Below, piece by piece: positions 20,876 to 31,393 of a DNA stretch of 64,000 nucleotides. A model generated the notes under the pieces. The model made no database searches and had not been told where the DNA came from. It was given only the letters and a program-made list of their open reading frames with translations. The stretch is from Pseudozyma flocculosa PF-1 (taxonomy: Eukaryota; Basidiomycota; Ustilaginomycetes; Ustilaginales; Ustilaginaceae), in assembly GCF_000417875.1 (NCBI RefSeq), contig NW_006920888.1, positions 142,738 through 206,737 on the forward strand, given 5' to 3'. How positions within the stretch are numbered: position 1 is the first letter of the stretch; every line of letters starts with the position of its first letter. The position numbers and the translations under genes were made by a program.

Positions 20876-23800
20876 CTACTGCTCCTCGGTCGATCCGCGT
20901 CGCGTCTCGCTGCCACTGCCGCTGCCGCTGCCGCTGCTGCCGGGATCCTTTTCCGACGTGTTGCCAGAGCTGTTGGCCGTCGTGATGCCCGTCTCGTCTG
21001 ACCCGTCGCCGGACCCGGACCCGGAGCGCCGCTGCACGATGCGCTCGGGGAACGGGCTGAAGTCGGACCCAGAGCTGCTGCTCCGCTCCGTGCTGCTCGA
21101 CCCGTGCATGTACGGCAGCACGTGGGGCGTCGGGCGCAGGTGCTGCCGGTGGCCGTAGCCGTGGTCGGGGCGCCGCTTGATCGGGCTCTGCCCCACCGTC
21201 ATCGGCGCACCCGTGCCAGAGCCCATCGCCGACATGGCGTCGGGCGCCGCGACGACGCCGGGCGGCGGCGCCATGTGCTGCATCATCTCGGCAAAGTTGC
21301 TGTTCTGGCGCATCAGCGACGACGACGACGGGCTCTGGCCCACCACGTTGACCAGGGGCGTCTGCTGGCCCAGGGCGCCCGCGTCGCGGCTCTGCCGCCG
21401 CAGCGCGCGGATCTCGTCCTTGAGCCGCCGGTTGACGTTCTTGAGCTGGTGCATCTCAAACACCCACGAGCTGCTGCGGTACGTCGACAGCTCGGCAAAC
21501 ACCGACGTCAGCGAGTCGACGCTGGTGCCCGTCGCGTCAAACGCCGGCTGCGGACCGCCCTTGGGGTACGCCACGTTGGGGATCATCCAAGAGCTCTCGG
21601 GCGCGGCGCGCTGCACGTGGACGAACACCGTGGGCAGGGCCGGGCCCGCGGCCGCCGACGACGGGAAGAACGACGTGAAGACAGGCGTCGAGTTGGCCTT
21701 GCCGTCGCCCATGAGGTGCGAGACGGTCATCGACTGGCTGCTGCGGAGCGCCTGCAGGATCGACGGCGCCGCCTCGTAGTTGGTCACCTCGAGGACGTGG
21801 CGCCCAAACAGCGCCTTGTCCTCGCACCCGAGCACGTCGCGGACCGCGCCCGTCGTGCTGAGGACGATGCCGTCAATCGAGAGCTTGGTCCAGAACGACG
21901 GCTCGCCGAGCTCGGCACTGCTGCGGACGTGCTCCCACGCCAGGTTGTAGACGGGGCGCGGACGTCCGCTCGAGATGACGACCTTGCGGCCCTTGCCCTG
22001 CTCGAGGTGCAGCTTGCCGGTGCTCTCGATCCAGCGGTGGCCGTCGTGCTTGTGGCGCATGCGCAGGATCAGGTTGACCTTGGGGCCCGCCTGACCGCCG
22101 CCGCCCTTGGTCATCGGGTTGGCCACGCCGTCGTGCTTGAGCGAGCGCGACGCCGCCGCAGCGATGCTGGCGTTGCTCGTCGAGTCCTTGAGCTCGCGGA
22201 AGACGGGCACCACATCGCTCGGGTGGCAGAACTCGCTGATCGACTTGCCAATCACCTCGTCGGCCGTGAAGCCCAGGATGCGCTCGACCGACGGCGAAAC
22301 GTAGAGGAACGTGCCCTTGAGCGACAACACGTAGATGAGGTCGTGCGAGTTTTCGAGAAGCACGCGCGACCAGTGCTTGGCGTCGCAGGGCCCGTTGCCG
22401 TGGATCAGGTCGAGGATGTCCTTGGCGATCGCGGCCTGCTTGTTGGCCTCGGCGTTGGCATCTTTGGCGGGGTCCTCGGCTCCCGCCGCGGCGGCGGCCG
22501 AGGGCGGTGGGTCGTTGATCGAGCGGTAGTTGACGACGTAGGAGCCGTCGTCCTTGCGCTCGAGGATCGCGCCCGGCTGCTCGACGAGGTCGACCTGGAA
22601 GCCGACGAAAAAGTCGACCTGGTTCGGATTCGACCACGACACGGGCACCACGGTGACGAGGTTGATGAACGGCGTGCCGTCCTTGCGGTAGTTGATCAGG
22701 CTGGCCTGGCACTCGCGCAGCGTGCTGAGGTGGCGCTTGAGGTGCTCGACGGCGCGGTTGTCGGTGTGCTGCCGCTCCGAGCCTCGCTCGATCGGCACGT
22801 TGGGTGCCTGGAGGAAGCGGCAGTTGCGGCCGACGATCTCGTTGAGCGAGTAGCCCGTCAGGTGGCAGAAGGTCTCGCTGGCGTAGAGCAGGGGCTGCTC
22901 AGGGTGGTGGGCGTCCGAGATGGTGAAGGAGCATGACAGATCCACGGGCCCGAGCGAGATGCGCGGGTTGGGCCGGGCAATGGCTCGCGAGAGGATGCCA
23001 AGGACGTCGATGCCCGAAGACGAGTAGCGGTTGGCCGTGGGCACCTCGTCGCCGGTGTTGGTCGAGTACTGGCCCGTGAAGACGGCCGATGGAGGACCCG
23101 TCGACGGAGGCGCCGCATACGAGGGCTCGCGCAGGCGGGCTGCGTCGTGCGGGTGCGACATGGACCTTCCGTCGGAACCAACGGAGGGATAGGCCTGCAT
23201 CGAAGTCGCGCTGGCGCCACCGCTGGGGAGCCCACTGTCGGTGTCGATGCCACGCTTGGCCCCCCGCCCCGAGACATTGACGTTGGAAGCGGCGCCGGCG
23301 TCGCTGTGGTGGGGCGCAGCTTGGACAGCCTGCTTGGCCATCTGACGCGACATGCGGCGTCGCTCCTGCAATGTGAGCCCGGGCCGGGCGCCGGCGGCGA
23401 CCGTGACGGCCTTGGCGTGAGGGCCTTGGAGGCCCGGCCGCTTGACCTTGGTGACGCGCGGCACCGTGAGAGCGCTGCGCAGCGGCCCGTTCGGGGCAAC
23501 ACCGGGCATCGCCGGTCGAGCGCCGCTACCGGACGTGAGGAGCTGGGAGTGGTGTGCGGCGATGCTGTTGCGGTAGTTGGCAGCCGCCTGCTTGCGGATC
23601 TCGAGCGCCGGGTCGATGTCGGCGGTCGCGATGTTGGCGGCGTCGAGGCCGGCTGCCATCGGCGCGGACGCATGGGTATGGCCACCAGCACCTCCACCGT
23701 GAGAAACGCCGGCAATGGCGTTGGCGCCAGCGTGGGTGTTTCCCACACCGTGAGAGGAGTCGAAGTCGACCCCGCCGTTGTTGCCGAGACCGTTGGCGTC

Positions 23801-24151
23801 GGCAGTCGCGTTGCTGCCGCCGTCGACACCACCGACTGTGTTGAAGTCCCAGCTGTGCATAATGTCGCCGCCCATGGGATCGCCAAAGGTGCCGTACATC
23901 ATGGCGTCGGCCTGTGACAGGTAGTTGGAGCCGGCGGCGGTCGAGGCGTCAAGGCCCTGGCCGTAGGAAGGCGCGTTGCCGATGCCGGCGCCGCCATCAA
24001 AGCCATGGTCGCTGAAAGAGGACAGCATGTCGCCGCCGGCGCCGTCAGCGAGCGCAGCCTTGTTGGACGCGTTGCGGTCCTGGGTCTGGAGGGTGCTCTC
24101 GGCCTGAGAAGGCGACGCGATGAAGGCGTCAAAGTCAAAGGGTTCCGACAT
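20876..24151 (-). CDS. wco1: White Collar-1-type blue-light photoreceptor (LOV/PAS), without zinc finger
   Basis: Intronless, 1091 aa, ATG at 24151. The order is: a Gly/Ala/Asn-rich N-terminus; a basic patch (about 231-272, VTKVKRPG and ERRRMSRQ) that may be a nuclear signal; a LOV domain (about 383-525) with the flavin-adduct motif GRNCRFLQ at 441-448 (Cys444) and the extended loop typical of fungal LOVs (NVPIERGSERQHTDNRAV); a second PAS domain (about 595-740, HDLIYVLSLKGTFLYVSPSV); a third PAS-like region (about 755-890); and a short coiled coil near 960-985 (HQLKNVNRRLKDEIRALRRQ). No CxxC...CxxC GATA finger follows, as in other basidiomycete WC-1 proteins, which rely on WC-2 for DNA binding. 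The predicted role is FAD-dependent light sensing and light-driven transcription with a WC-2 partner, which is not in this window. Confidence 0.92.
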   Translation of the reverse strand: MSEPFDFDAFIASPSQAESTLQTQDRNASNKAALADGAGGDMLSSFSDHGFDGGAGIGNAPSYGQGLDASTAAGSNYLSQADAMMYGTFGDPMGGDIMHSWDFNTVGGVDGGSNATADANGLGNNGGVDFDSSHGVGNTHAGANAIAGVSHGGGAGGHTHASAPMAAGLDAANIATADIDPALEIRKQAAANYRNSIAAHHSQLLTSGSGARPAMPGVAPNGPLRSALTVPRVTKVKRPGLQGPHAKAVTVAAGARPGLTLQERRRMSRQMAKQAVQAAPHHSDAGAASNVNVSGRGAKRGIDTDSGLPSGGASATSMQAYPSVGSDGRSMSHPHDAARLREPSYAAPPSTGPPSAVFTGQYSTNTGDEVPTANRYSSSGIDVLGILSRAIARPNPRISLGPVDLSCSFTISDAHHPEQPLLYASETFCHLTGYSLNEIVGRNCRFLQAPNVPIERGSERQHTDNRAVEHLKRHLSTLRECQASLINYRKDGTPFINLVTVVPVSWSNPNQVDFFVGFQVDLVEQPGAILERKDDGSYVVNYRSINDPPPSAAAAAGAEDPAKDANAEANKQAAIAKDILDLIHGNGPCDAKHWSRVLLENSHDLIYVLSLKGTFLYVSPSVERILGFTADEVIGKSISEFCHPSDVVPVFRELKDSTSNASIAAAASRSLKHDGVANPMTKGGGGQAGPKVNLILRMRHKHDGHRWIESTGKLHLEQGKGRKVVISSGRPRPVYNLAWEHVRSSAELGEPSFWTKLSIDGIVLSTTGAVRDVLGCEDKALFGRHVLEVTNYEAAPSILQALRSSQSMTVSHLMGDGKANSTPVFTSFFPSSAAAGPALPTVFVHVQRAAPESSWMIPNVAYPKGGPQPAFDATGTSVDSLTSVFAELSTYRSSSWVFEMHQLKNVNRRLKDEIRALRRQSRDAGALGQQTPLVNVVGQSPSSSSLMRQNSNFAEMMQHMAPPPGVVAAPDAMSAMGSGTGAPMTVGQSPIKRRPDHGYGHRQHLRPTPHVLPYMHGSSSTERSSSSGSDFSPFPERIVQRRSGSGSGDGSDETGITTANSSGNTSEKDPGSSGSGSGSGSETRRGSTEEQ

Positions 24152-26118
24152 TGGGAGATCGAAAGGGACGAGAAGGGTCGTCCGGTGTATTTTGGTGGCG
24201 TGGAAGTGGGTCCACGGAGAGGGTTGGTCGGGCGTAGTTGGAACGCGCGCGCTTAGACGGGTGTTGAGGGTTGATCTAGGCGAAGGGCTCGAAGAGGTGT
24301 ACTAGAGCACGAGAGCCGGTCTGGCGCTCAAGACGTTGAAGCGGATGGGTGCGATGAGGTTGAGGGATTTGTCGTAGGAGCACTGGCGTAGCGAATCGGA
24401 CGCCGATTTGTGCGAGGGAAGGATCGTCGGAGCTTGCGCCCGTGAGATGTCTTCCGAGTCTGAGGGCTCGGTTGAGGGAGCCTCGACTACTACTGAGCGA
24501 GGAGGGTGGTGGGTATGAGGGCGGGAGTGTCGAGAGAGGCGGTTGAGAGGTTTGCTGGGTCCGACGACGGTGTCACGGAACCGAGGAGGAGGAGGTAAGG
24601 GCGGGGTGCGGTGAGGAGGAGTAGAGGTGGTGTGGTGTCGACAGTGTTCGGAGTGGCGAAAGCTGGTGTCGACCCGGGGCGGCGGGATGTAGGACAGAGG
24701 AAGGGGATGGCAGAGCGATGTCGGCTGCCTGAAGAAAGGGGGTTTCGGAGGTTACAGTTGGGACGACTGTCGGTTCCCCGTCCGCCTTAGGGGTTGGCAA
24801 TCGACCGAAGTGGATTGACCGGGTCCCTGAGGGGTGGGGAGAGGATGCGGGCGGACGGGTCGCGACGGTAGCCTCTGTCCTCCTCGAAAGAAGGTGACGG
24901 AAGGCCTCGCGGGTGTCCTATGCTGCGCCGTCGATGGAAGGACGGCGGGCAAAGATGGGAAGGGAGGTGAAGGTGAAGCGGTTTGGCTGCCCTATGCGAA
25001 TTGGGTGTCGGTGAGTGTGGTGCTCTGAGCGATGACGATGATCACTCGAGAGCAGCGGGAAAGGTCCGCAATCGAGACGGCCAGAGTGGTGGCCTTTGAA
25101 AATCGTCTGGGCGTTGGCTTAGGCTGCCAGAGCGATGTCGATATCGGTGTTCGATCGAGGCGGGAGTGGCGTTGAGATCGAGGGTGGTTGGGGTGGGCAG
25201 GAAGTCTTTTCTTCTTCTCGTGTGTCTCTGGCTGGTGGGGCGACGTGGGCTGGTGGCTGAATGGAGCCGTTGGTAGCTTGGTCGTCGTCAGAGGCGTCTG
25301 TCGTTGGATATGTGTCTGACTGGGTGCGTCGCCTAGCGATGTCGGAGGCGTATGGGCAGGAGTCAGAAGATGATGGAGACGGTATACGGGGCGTGAAAAA
25401 AAGACGATGGTGGTGCTCCGGCAAGGTGGGCGCAGCGCCGGGCAGCAGGGTTGGGCAGAGGCAGAGGCAGAGCCAGAGCCAGAGCCAGCCAGAGCCAGCC
25501 AGCCAGCCAGCCAGAGGAGATGGCGGGGGGCGCGCGCGCGCGCAAACCCAAGCACAGCAAGCAGAGGCCAGCAACTCTGGGAAAAAAATGAGCCAGGCGG
25601 TGGCGACCTGACGAGGCACCACGGCAGAGGCTGGCGCAAGAGAGGGCGCAGAAACTTGAGCGAGCCGCCTGGCCAGGCCGGCAGGCGCGGCTGGCATGGG
25701 CCAGACGAAGCAGGCGGCCACACAGACAGACAGACAGACAGACAGACAGACGTCGTGCCGAGGCAGCGACACTGCTCCAGTGCCCAAAGCGGCCTTTGGA
25801 ATCTGGCAAGGCTAGGGAAAGCCGGGCAGCCAGGCACCTCGCTCTCCCTGCCTTGCTTGGCCGCTTGGCGGCGGCGGCTCCCTCGGGCCTCGTCGACGAC
25901 GACTAGCTAGACCGCGGGCACGGCGGTCACACCACCGCCTGACCTCCGCTGCGGGCCGGACAAGGCCGACGCAGCAGCGACGTCGCATCGACGCAACGTC
26001 GACGACTTCGCGATCTCCCAGCATCTCGCGCTATCCGCTCGCCGCTTGCCCCCGCTCTGCCTACTGGCCAGGCCTGGCCTGCCTGCCCCGCCCCCGCGCG
26101 ACGGGCCCGCCCCGCTCT
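24152..26118. other. Long upstream region of the photoreceptor gene
   Basis: About 2 kb of mostly G/A-rich plus strand (C/T-rich on the coding strand), which looks like a long 5' leader and promoter. Frames here lack coding character. It includes AGCC/AGAGCC repeats (about 25470-25515), a GC alternating run (25541-25553) and an ACAG microsatellite. Confidence 0.55.
25722..25751. repeat. (ACAG)n microsatellite
   Basis: About 7.5 perfect tandem ACAG units. Confidence 0.95.
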
Positions 26119-26718
26119 NNNNNNNNNNNNNNNNNNNNNNNNNNNNNNNNNNNNNNNNNNNNNNNNNNNNNNNNNNNNNNNNNNNNNNNNNNNNNNNNNN
26201 NNNNNNNNNNNNNNNNNNNNNNNNNNNNNNNNNNNNNNNNNNNNNNNNNNNNNNNNNNNNNNNNNNNNNNNNNNNNNNNNNNNNNNNNNNNNNNNNNNNN
26301 NNNNNNNNNNNNNNNNNNNNNNNNNNNNNNNNNNNNNNNNNNNNNNNNNNNNNNNNNNNNNNNNNNNNNNNNNNNNNNNNNNNNNNNNNNNNNNNNNNNN
26401 NNNNNNNNNNNNNNNNNNNNNNNNNNNNNNNNNNNNNNNNNNNNNNNNNNNNNNNNNNNNNNNNNNNNNNNNNNNNNNNNNNNNNNNNNNNNNNNNNNNN
26501 NNNNNNNNNNNNNNNNNNNNNNNNNNNNNNNNNNNNNNNNNNNNNNNNNNNNNNNNNNNNNNNNNNNNNNNNNNNNNNNNNNNNNNNNNNNNNNNNNNNN
26601 NNNNNNNNNNNNNNNNNNNNNNNNNNNNNNNNNNNNNNNNNNNNNNNNNNNNNNNNNNNNNNNNNNNNNNNNNNNNNNNNNNNNNNNNNNNNNNNNNNNN
26701 NNNNNNNNNNNNNNNNNN
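26119..26718. other. Assembly gap, 600 N
   Basis: Exactly 600 undetermined bases. The flanks do not overlap, so real sequence is missing here. Confidence 0.99.
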
Positions 26719-29700
26719 TGGTCGCCACCGCCCTCCGCGCACGCCCGCACACGGCCAGGCCGGCCTGGCGAGGCAACCAGCAAGCCAGCCCGCCGAGCTC
26801 CTCGTTACGTTACGTTGGCGCTGAACCCTGGGGACCAAGCAGGCCTGGCCTGGCAAGCAACAAGCAAGCGGCGAAGGCTCACACCGCGTGGCCAACGGGC
26901 TTCCTTGCCTTGCGCTTGCTTGCTCCGCCCGCCGCCCGCCACCCGTCGCCCGTCGACGTTGTCGTCACATCTGCACCGCATCATGTTCGCAGTCTGCTCA
27001 AGGGCACCATCTCCTTCCTCGCCGGAGTGCGATACCGTATCAACCATTGCCTACTCTGCCAACCGATTAAACCACGCCTGTCCTTGACCAGCCCGAGGAG
27101 GCGTTGTCTTTGCGTTTTTGGGCTGCTCAGCGAGGCGAAATAAAAAAGCTGACCTGGCTCTCTAACGACGTTATCATCGGACGGCAGAGTGGTCGTCGCG
27201 GTCCATGACCGGCTCGGCCCGATGAGGGACAGATGGTGGCGCTGCCGCTGCTGTTGCTGCGGCAACGGCAACGGCGGCGGCGGTGGTGGCGCTTCGCGTT
27301 GAAATTCACGCTCAAGAGGCGACAGCAGGTGGAAGAGGGTTCGGCGACTCCCATCTAGCGCAGGTCAAACTAGGCAGGCTCTTGCGTCCTAGTGCATACT
27401 ACCATATACCAGCGCTGACGGTAGTAGATCGAGATCGAGAGCAGAGGTAGCGGCCAGCAAGTCTGCCAGGCGATGCCGCTGCACCCACACTCGGTGGCGT
27501 CGGTTGAACTCACAGTGCGCTGCCGGCCGAAGCAAGCTTGCGTATCGGTCGAGATGGAATGAAGTCATCTCGCCGTGTGTCAAGCCAGACCCTGGGGCCT
27601 CGCAGACGTGTCTCGAGTCCGGCAGGACGGCTGGGTGCTGTAGTTGGCGACGCGGGCCCTGCTTGGCGGCCTGCACGCCACACCCTTCACCGCTTGTCTC
27701 CCACGGGGGACTGATCGCCGCCGCGTGCTGTGCCCTGCTGCGGTAGCACGGTGTGTCTGTGTCGCTCCGTGCGCGGCGTCGACGACAACTGGCCAGGCAG
27801 GCTGAGATGCGGCGGCGGTTGTCTCCCCGGCCGTTGTTTTCGGCCGCGTAAAGCCATCAGCGCGAACCCCTTCCAGCGCAGTCTTTTGCGCTCTGCCTGA
27901 CCCCCTGGACCGCCCGCGGCTGGGGAGAAAAGGGTACGGCCAGGGCAGCATCCGCCACCACATGGAGCAGTACTTCAGAGCCTGCCGCGCCATGCAAGAG
28001 GACCATTGTGTCCGGACGTACTCCGTCTTTGAGGAGTTACGACGGGAAAGAAAGCTCGGCGAAGGCAGCAAGCCCGTCCATACAAAAGAGATTAAGAATG
28101 TCGATAAGAACGTCCAGACTGCTCGACTGTGGTCCAGGGGCTGGTGGTCGTGTGTGGACGTACCGCAAGGGAAGCGCCCGTCGGATGGCGCCATGATTGA
28201 TGCTGGCCGCGACGCCCTCTCCGCATGAAGATTGTTCCCAGGCTCGTCCGCATCTCCACTTCATCCGCACCAAACGCAGGCAGGTGCTGTATGTACGTAG
28301 CTAGAGTCACTCGGCGTATCCTAGCTTGATTGTTTACCGTGCCCATTGCGCCGAACGCGAATCGAAGAGAGGCCAGGTGTTGCGCGCACGACGATGGCTG
28401 GTTTTGGGCCAGCGACAGAGGTGCTTGTTTGTGTGTGTACGTGCACCTTGCCAGGCGAGTTATCGGCGGGGAGCGGATGCTGGACCATGCTCCGACGGGT
28501 CTCCGCAAAGGCGGGGTCGAAGAGGCGTCGAGAGGCAAGCACAGTACCGGACGCAACGTACAGCGCCAAGGGCGACAGGATAGGACTCTGGCAAGGCCTG
28601 CTGACCGCCTCGCCTATACGGTGCACCCTGCCCAGGGGACGCGTCGACACGAAGTTGGGGCCCAACGTCTTCCGCGACGATCGGAGCAGCCTGTTTAGTG
28701 GTTGGCGGTGCCGTACACATGTAGCGCGTGCTGGACTGCCGAAAACGCCTAGAAGGCGGTCGGACGCGGCGGAGTGATTGGAATGGCCTGTCGCCCTTGC
28801 CCCTCCCGCGGACAAGGACGAGGGAGGGTTGCTAGGTTCAACATCTAGCGGGGTACCAGCTTGAGAGGGAGGGAGTCTCGGTGAGCCCCTGGTCTGCCCC
28901 TGACAGCGATGGCGACGCTCGCCGTCGAAGGTGGGTAGCGAGCCGTATCTCGGGTCCCAAGCAAGATCCAAGGGATCAGAGATCTGCGCCCAGCCTCGCC
29001 CGCCTCTTCTCGCGTCTGCTTTCGGATGGCAATGTGACAGCCTCTCTGCCGTCGTGAAGCAAGCAGACGGGGCCCAGGTTGTCCACGCGCCGAGCGCAGA
29101 GACATCTCTGGCATGTCACCTTATTGCTTCGAGGCCAAGAGCCATTGAGCTCGATCGTCGTTCTGTACGATGTCGGCCGTAAAGAACCCTGTGGGCGACG
29201 GTGGCTGACGGCGAGGGTAGAGCTGCTTCAATAGCGCCTGTGCCCTGCTTGGTAGACCATCGACGCGAGTCTAGCTGTCAGCCATCCGGGCTGGACCCGG
29301 ACACACTGGTCGCAACGCCTGGCCTAGCCGTCAGCCTCAGGTACTCATAGCCGTCGCCACTTTGATGGCGCAGTGGGTGCCGCTGGCTTGAAAGCCGGCT
29401 GGTAGCGCAGGATCGATGGATAGCTGGAGCAGGCGGGCTGGGCCCAAGAGTGATCCACCTATGCAGGGTGCTGTGAGCCAAGTTGGCGAGGCAGCAGGCG
29501 GAGGAAGGCGAACAGGCGACGAGCAGTGGCGGCTGCGAGGGCGCAACCCAACCCGCGGATCCGAAAAGCGTGGGGCGTAGGCAGGCCAGGCAGGCGTCGG
29601 CCAAGGTGGGTCAGGGTGTCTCGTGCGTCTGACCGGCCAGGCCGCTCCTTGGAAAAACGGCCGTCGACGTCGCCGCTCGCTCCACCTCCTCCTCTTCCTC

Positions 29701-29896
29701 CGCCTCGTCGAGCGTCTCTCTCTTTCCGCCTCCCTTCACCTCTTTTGCAACTGCGCTCGCACCACAGGCCCGGCTCTAGACGACTGCGACCCCCTAGCCC
29801 AGCCCGCTTTCCTCGCTTCGCAGCAAGCCCCTGGAAGGAAGCAGCGCCCAACTGGGGAACCACTTGCGTCTTCCAACTTCGACCGCGTCTTTGGCC
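26719..29896. other. Gene-poor region upstream of FIP1
   Basis: 3.2 kb with no supportable gene. ORFs up to about 200 codons exist on both strands (for example 27580-28194 and 28321-28971, minus; 27963-28226, plus) but lack consistent codon bias and recognisable domains. The stretch 27370-29300 is visibly less GC-rich than the coding regions and uses mixed codons. From about 29600 to 29896 the plus strand turns C/T-rich, the FIP1 leader. Confidence 0.5.
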
Positions 29897-31345
29897 ATGG
29901 ACGACGACGACGACGCCTTCCTCTACGGAGAGGACAGCGGCAACACCGCCAACGAGACTCAGCCGTCGTCTGCTGCTGCGGCTACCGCGCCTCTCAAGAC
30001 TGCAGAGCCGGACGCAGCCCCCGGCGCCGACCTGCCCACCCTCGATGCCGTCGCCGGCCTCACCGGCACCGACGGCTTGCAGCAACCCGCCGCCGGTCTA
30101 GAGGGCGCCTCTCAGCCCGAAGCCGCATCGTCCGCCGCCAACGGTCAGGCCTTCCAGCAGGACAAGGGCCAAGGCGACGGAAAGGACGGCAGCGAGGGAG
30201 AAGATGACGAGGAAGACGACGACGACGACGACGAAGACAGCGATTCGGACATCGAGTTCATCATCGACGCCAACCAAGAGCAGCCGGCACCTCCGCAGCA
30301 ACGCTCAGGCTTCCAAAGACCAGGTGCCCCCGGCTTCCGTCCTGGATCGCAGCAAAACACGCCACAGCGACCTCAGTCGGTCATCACATCAGAGTACACC
30401 CCGCTCTCCCGGGCCCAGCTCCTCGCCAGCCCCGCCAACGCAGCAGCAGCGGCGGCTGCGATAGCTGCCAACGTCTCCGCATCGCCTTCCAAGGCCGCCT
30501 CGACCACACCCGCGCCTTCATCAGCTCAGGCCGAGGGTGCCGCTCCGGCCGATCGATCGCAGCAGCAGCCAGAAGGCCCACCGCCGCCAGTGCCCTCCAC
30601 CGCGCCTCGGCTCAACTTGTCACCCGGCCCAGAGGACCGCACGTATCCGCAGCCAGCGGATGCGGCAGCGGCCGAGGCAGAGCAGGACGGCGGCGACATC
30701 TTCGACATCGACATCGACAAGCTCGGCGAAAAGCCGTGGAGGCGGCCCGGCGCCGACCTCACCGACTACTTCAACTACGGCTTCAACGAGGAGAGCTGGA
30801 GCCTGTGGCGGGGCAAGAAGGAGCGGAACACCGACGCCCGCAAGTCGATCGAGGAGCGAGCCAGCCGCAACGACGGAGAGGTGAGTTGACTGGGTCCGGC
30901 AAGCTGCTGAGCAGACCTGCACCGACAACGGCCGCACGGGACACTGACCGCGACGCTCGTGCACACTCGCTGCCTTACCTCCTCCTCTTCTCTACCCACC
31001 GACGATCCGACAGTCTGGCATGAATGCCGCGCGGGACGGCGAGATGCCTCCGGAGATGCGCCAGATGATGTCGATGATGCCGCCCGGCTTCATGCAGCCG
31101 CAGCAGATCCAGGCGATGCAGGCCATGATGGGCGGCGGAGGCGGAGGCCAGGGCGGCATGATGGGCATGCCCGGCCCCGAGCAGATGATGGCCATGATGG
31201 GCATGGCGGGCGGCGGCCCGGGCATGCAAAACATGCCCGGGATGCACGGCATGCCCAACATGCAGCAGATGGGCGGCATGGGGATGCCCGGCGGCATGTT
31301 TGGCGGGCACAACGGTATGCACGGCTTCGGCCAGCAAGGCGGACC

Positions 31346-31393
<48 letters not shown>

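Noticed and set aside
25722..25751. Short direct repeats as a CRISPR-like array
   Set aside because: A simple 4-bp microsatellite without spacers in a eukaryotic genome.
24992..25837. 281-codon minus-strand ORF upstream of wco1
   Set aside because: Its Cys/Leu/Ser/Pro content simply reflects C/T-rich leader DNA; no domain, and mixed codon use.
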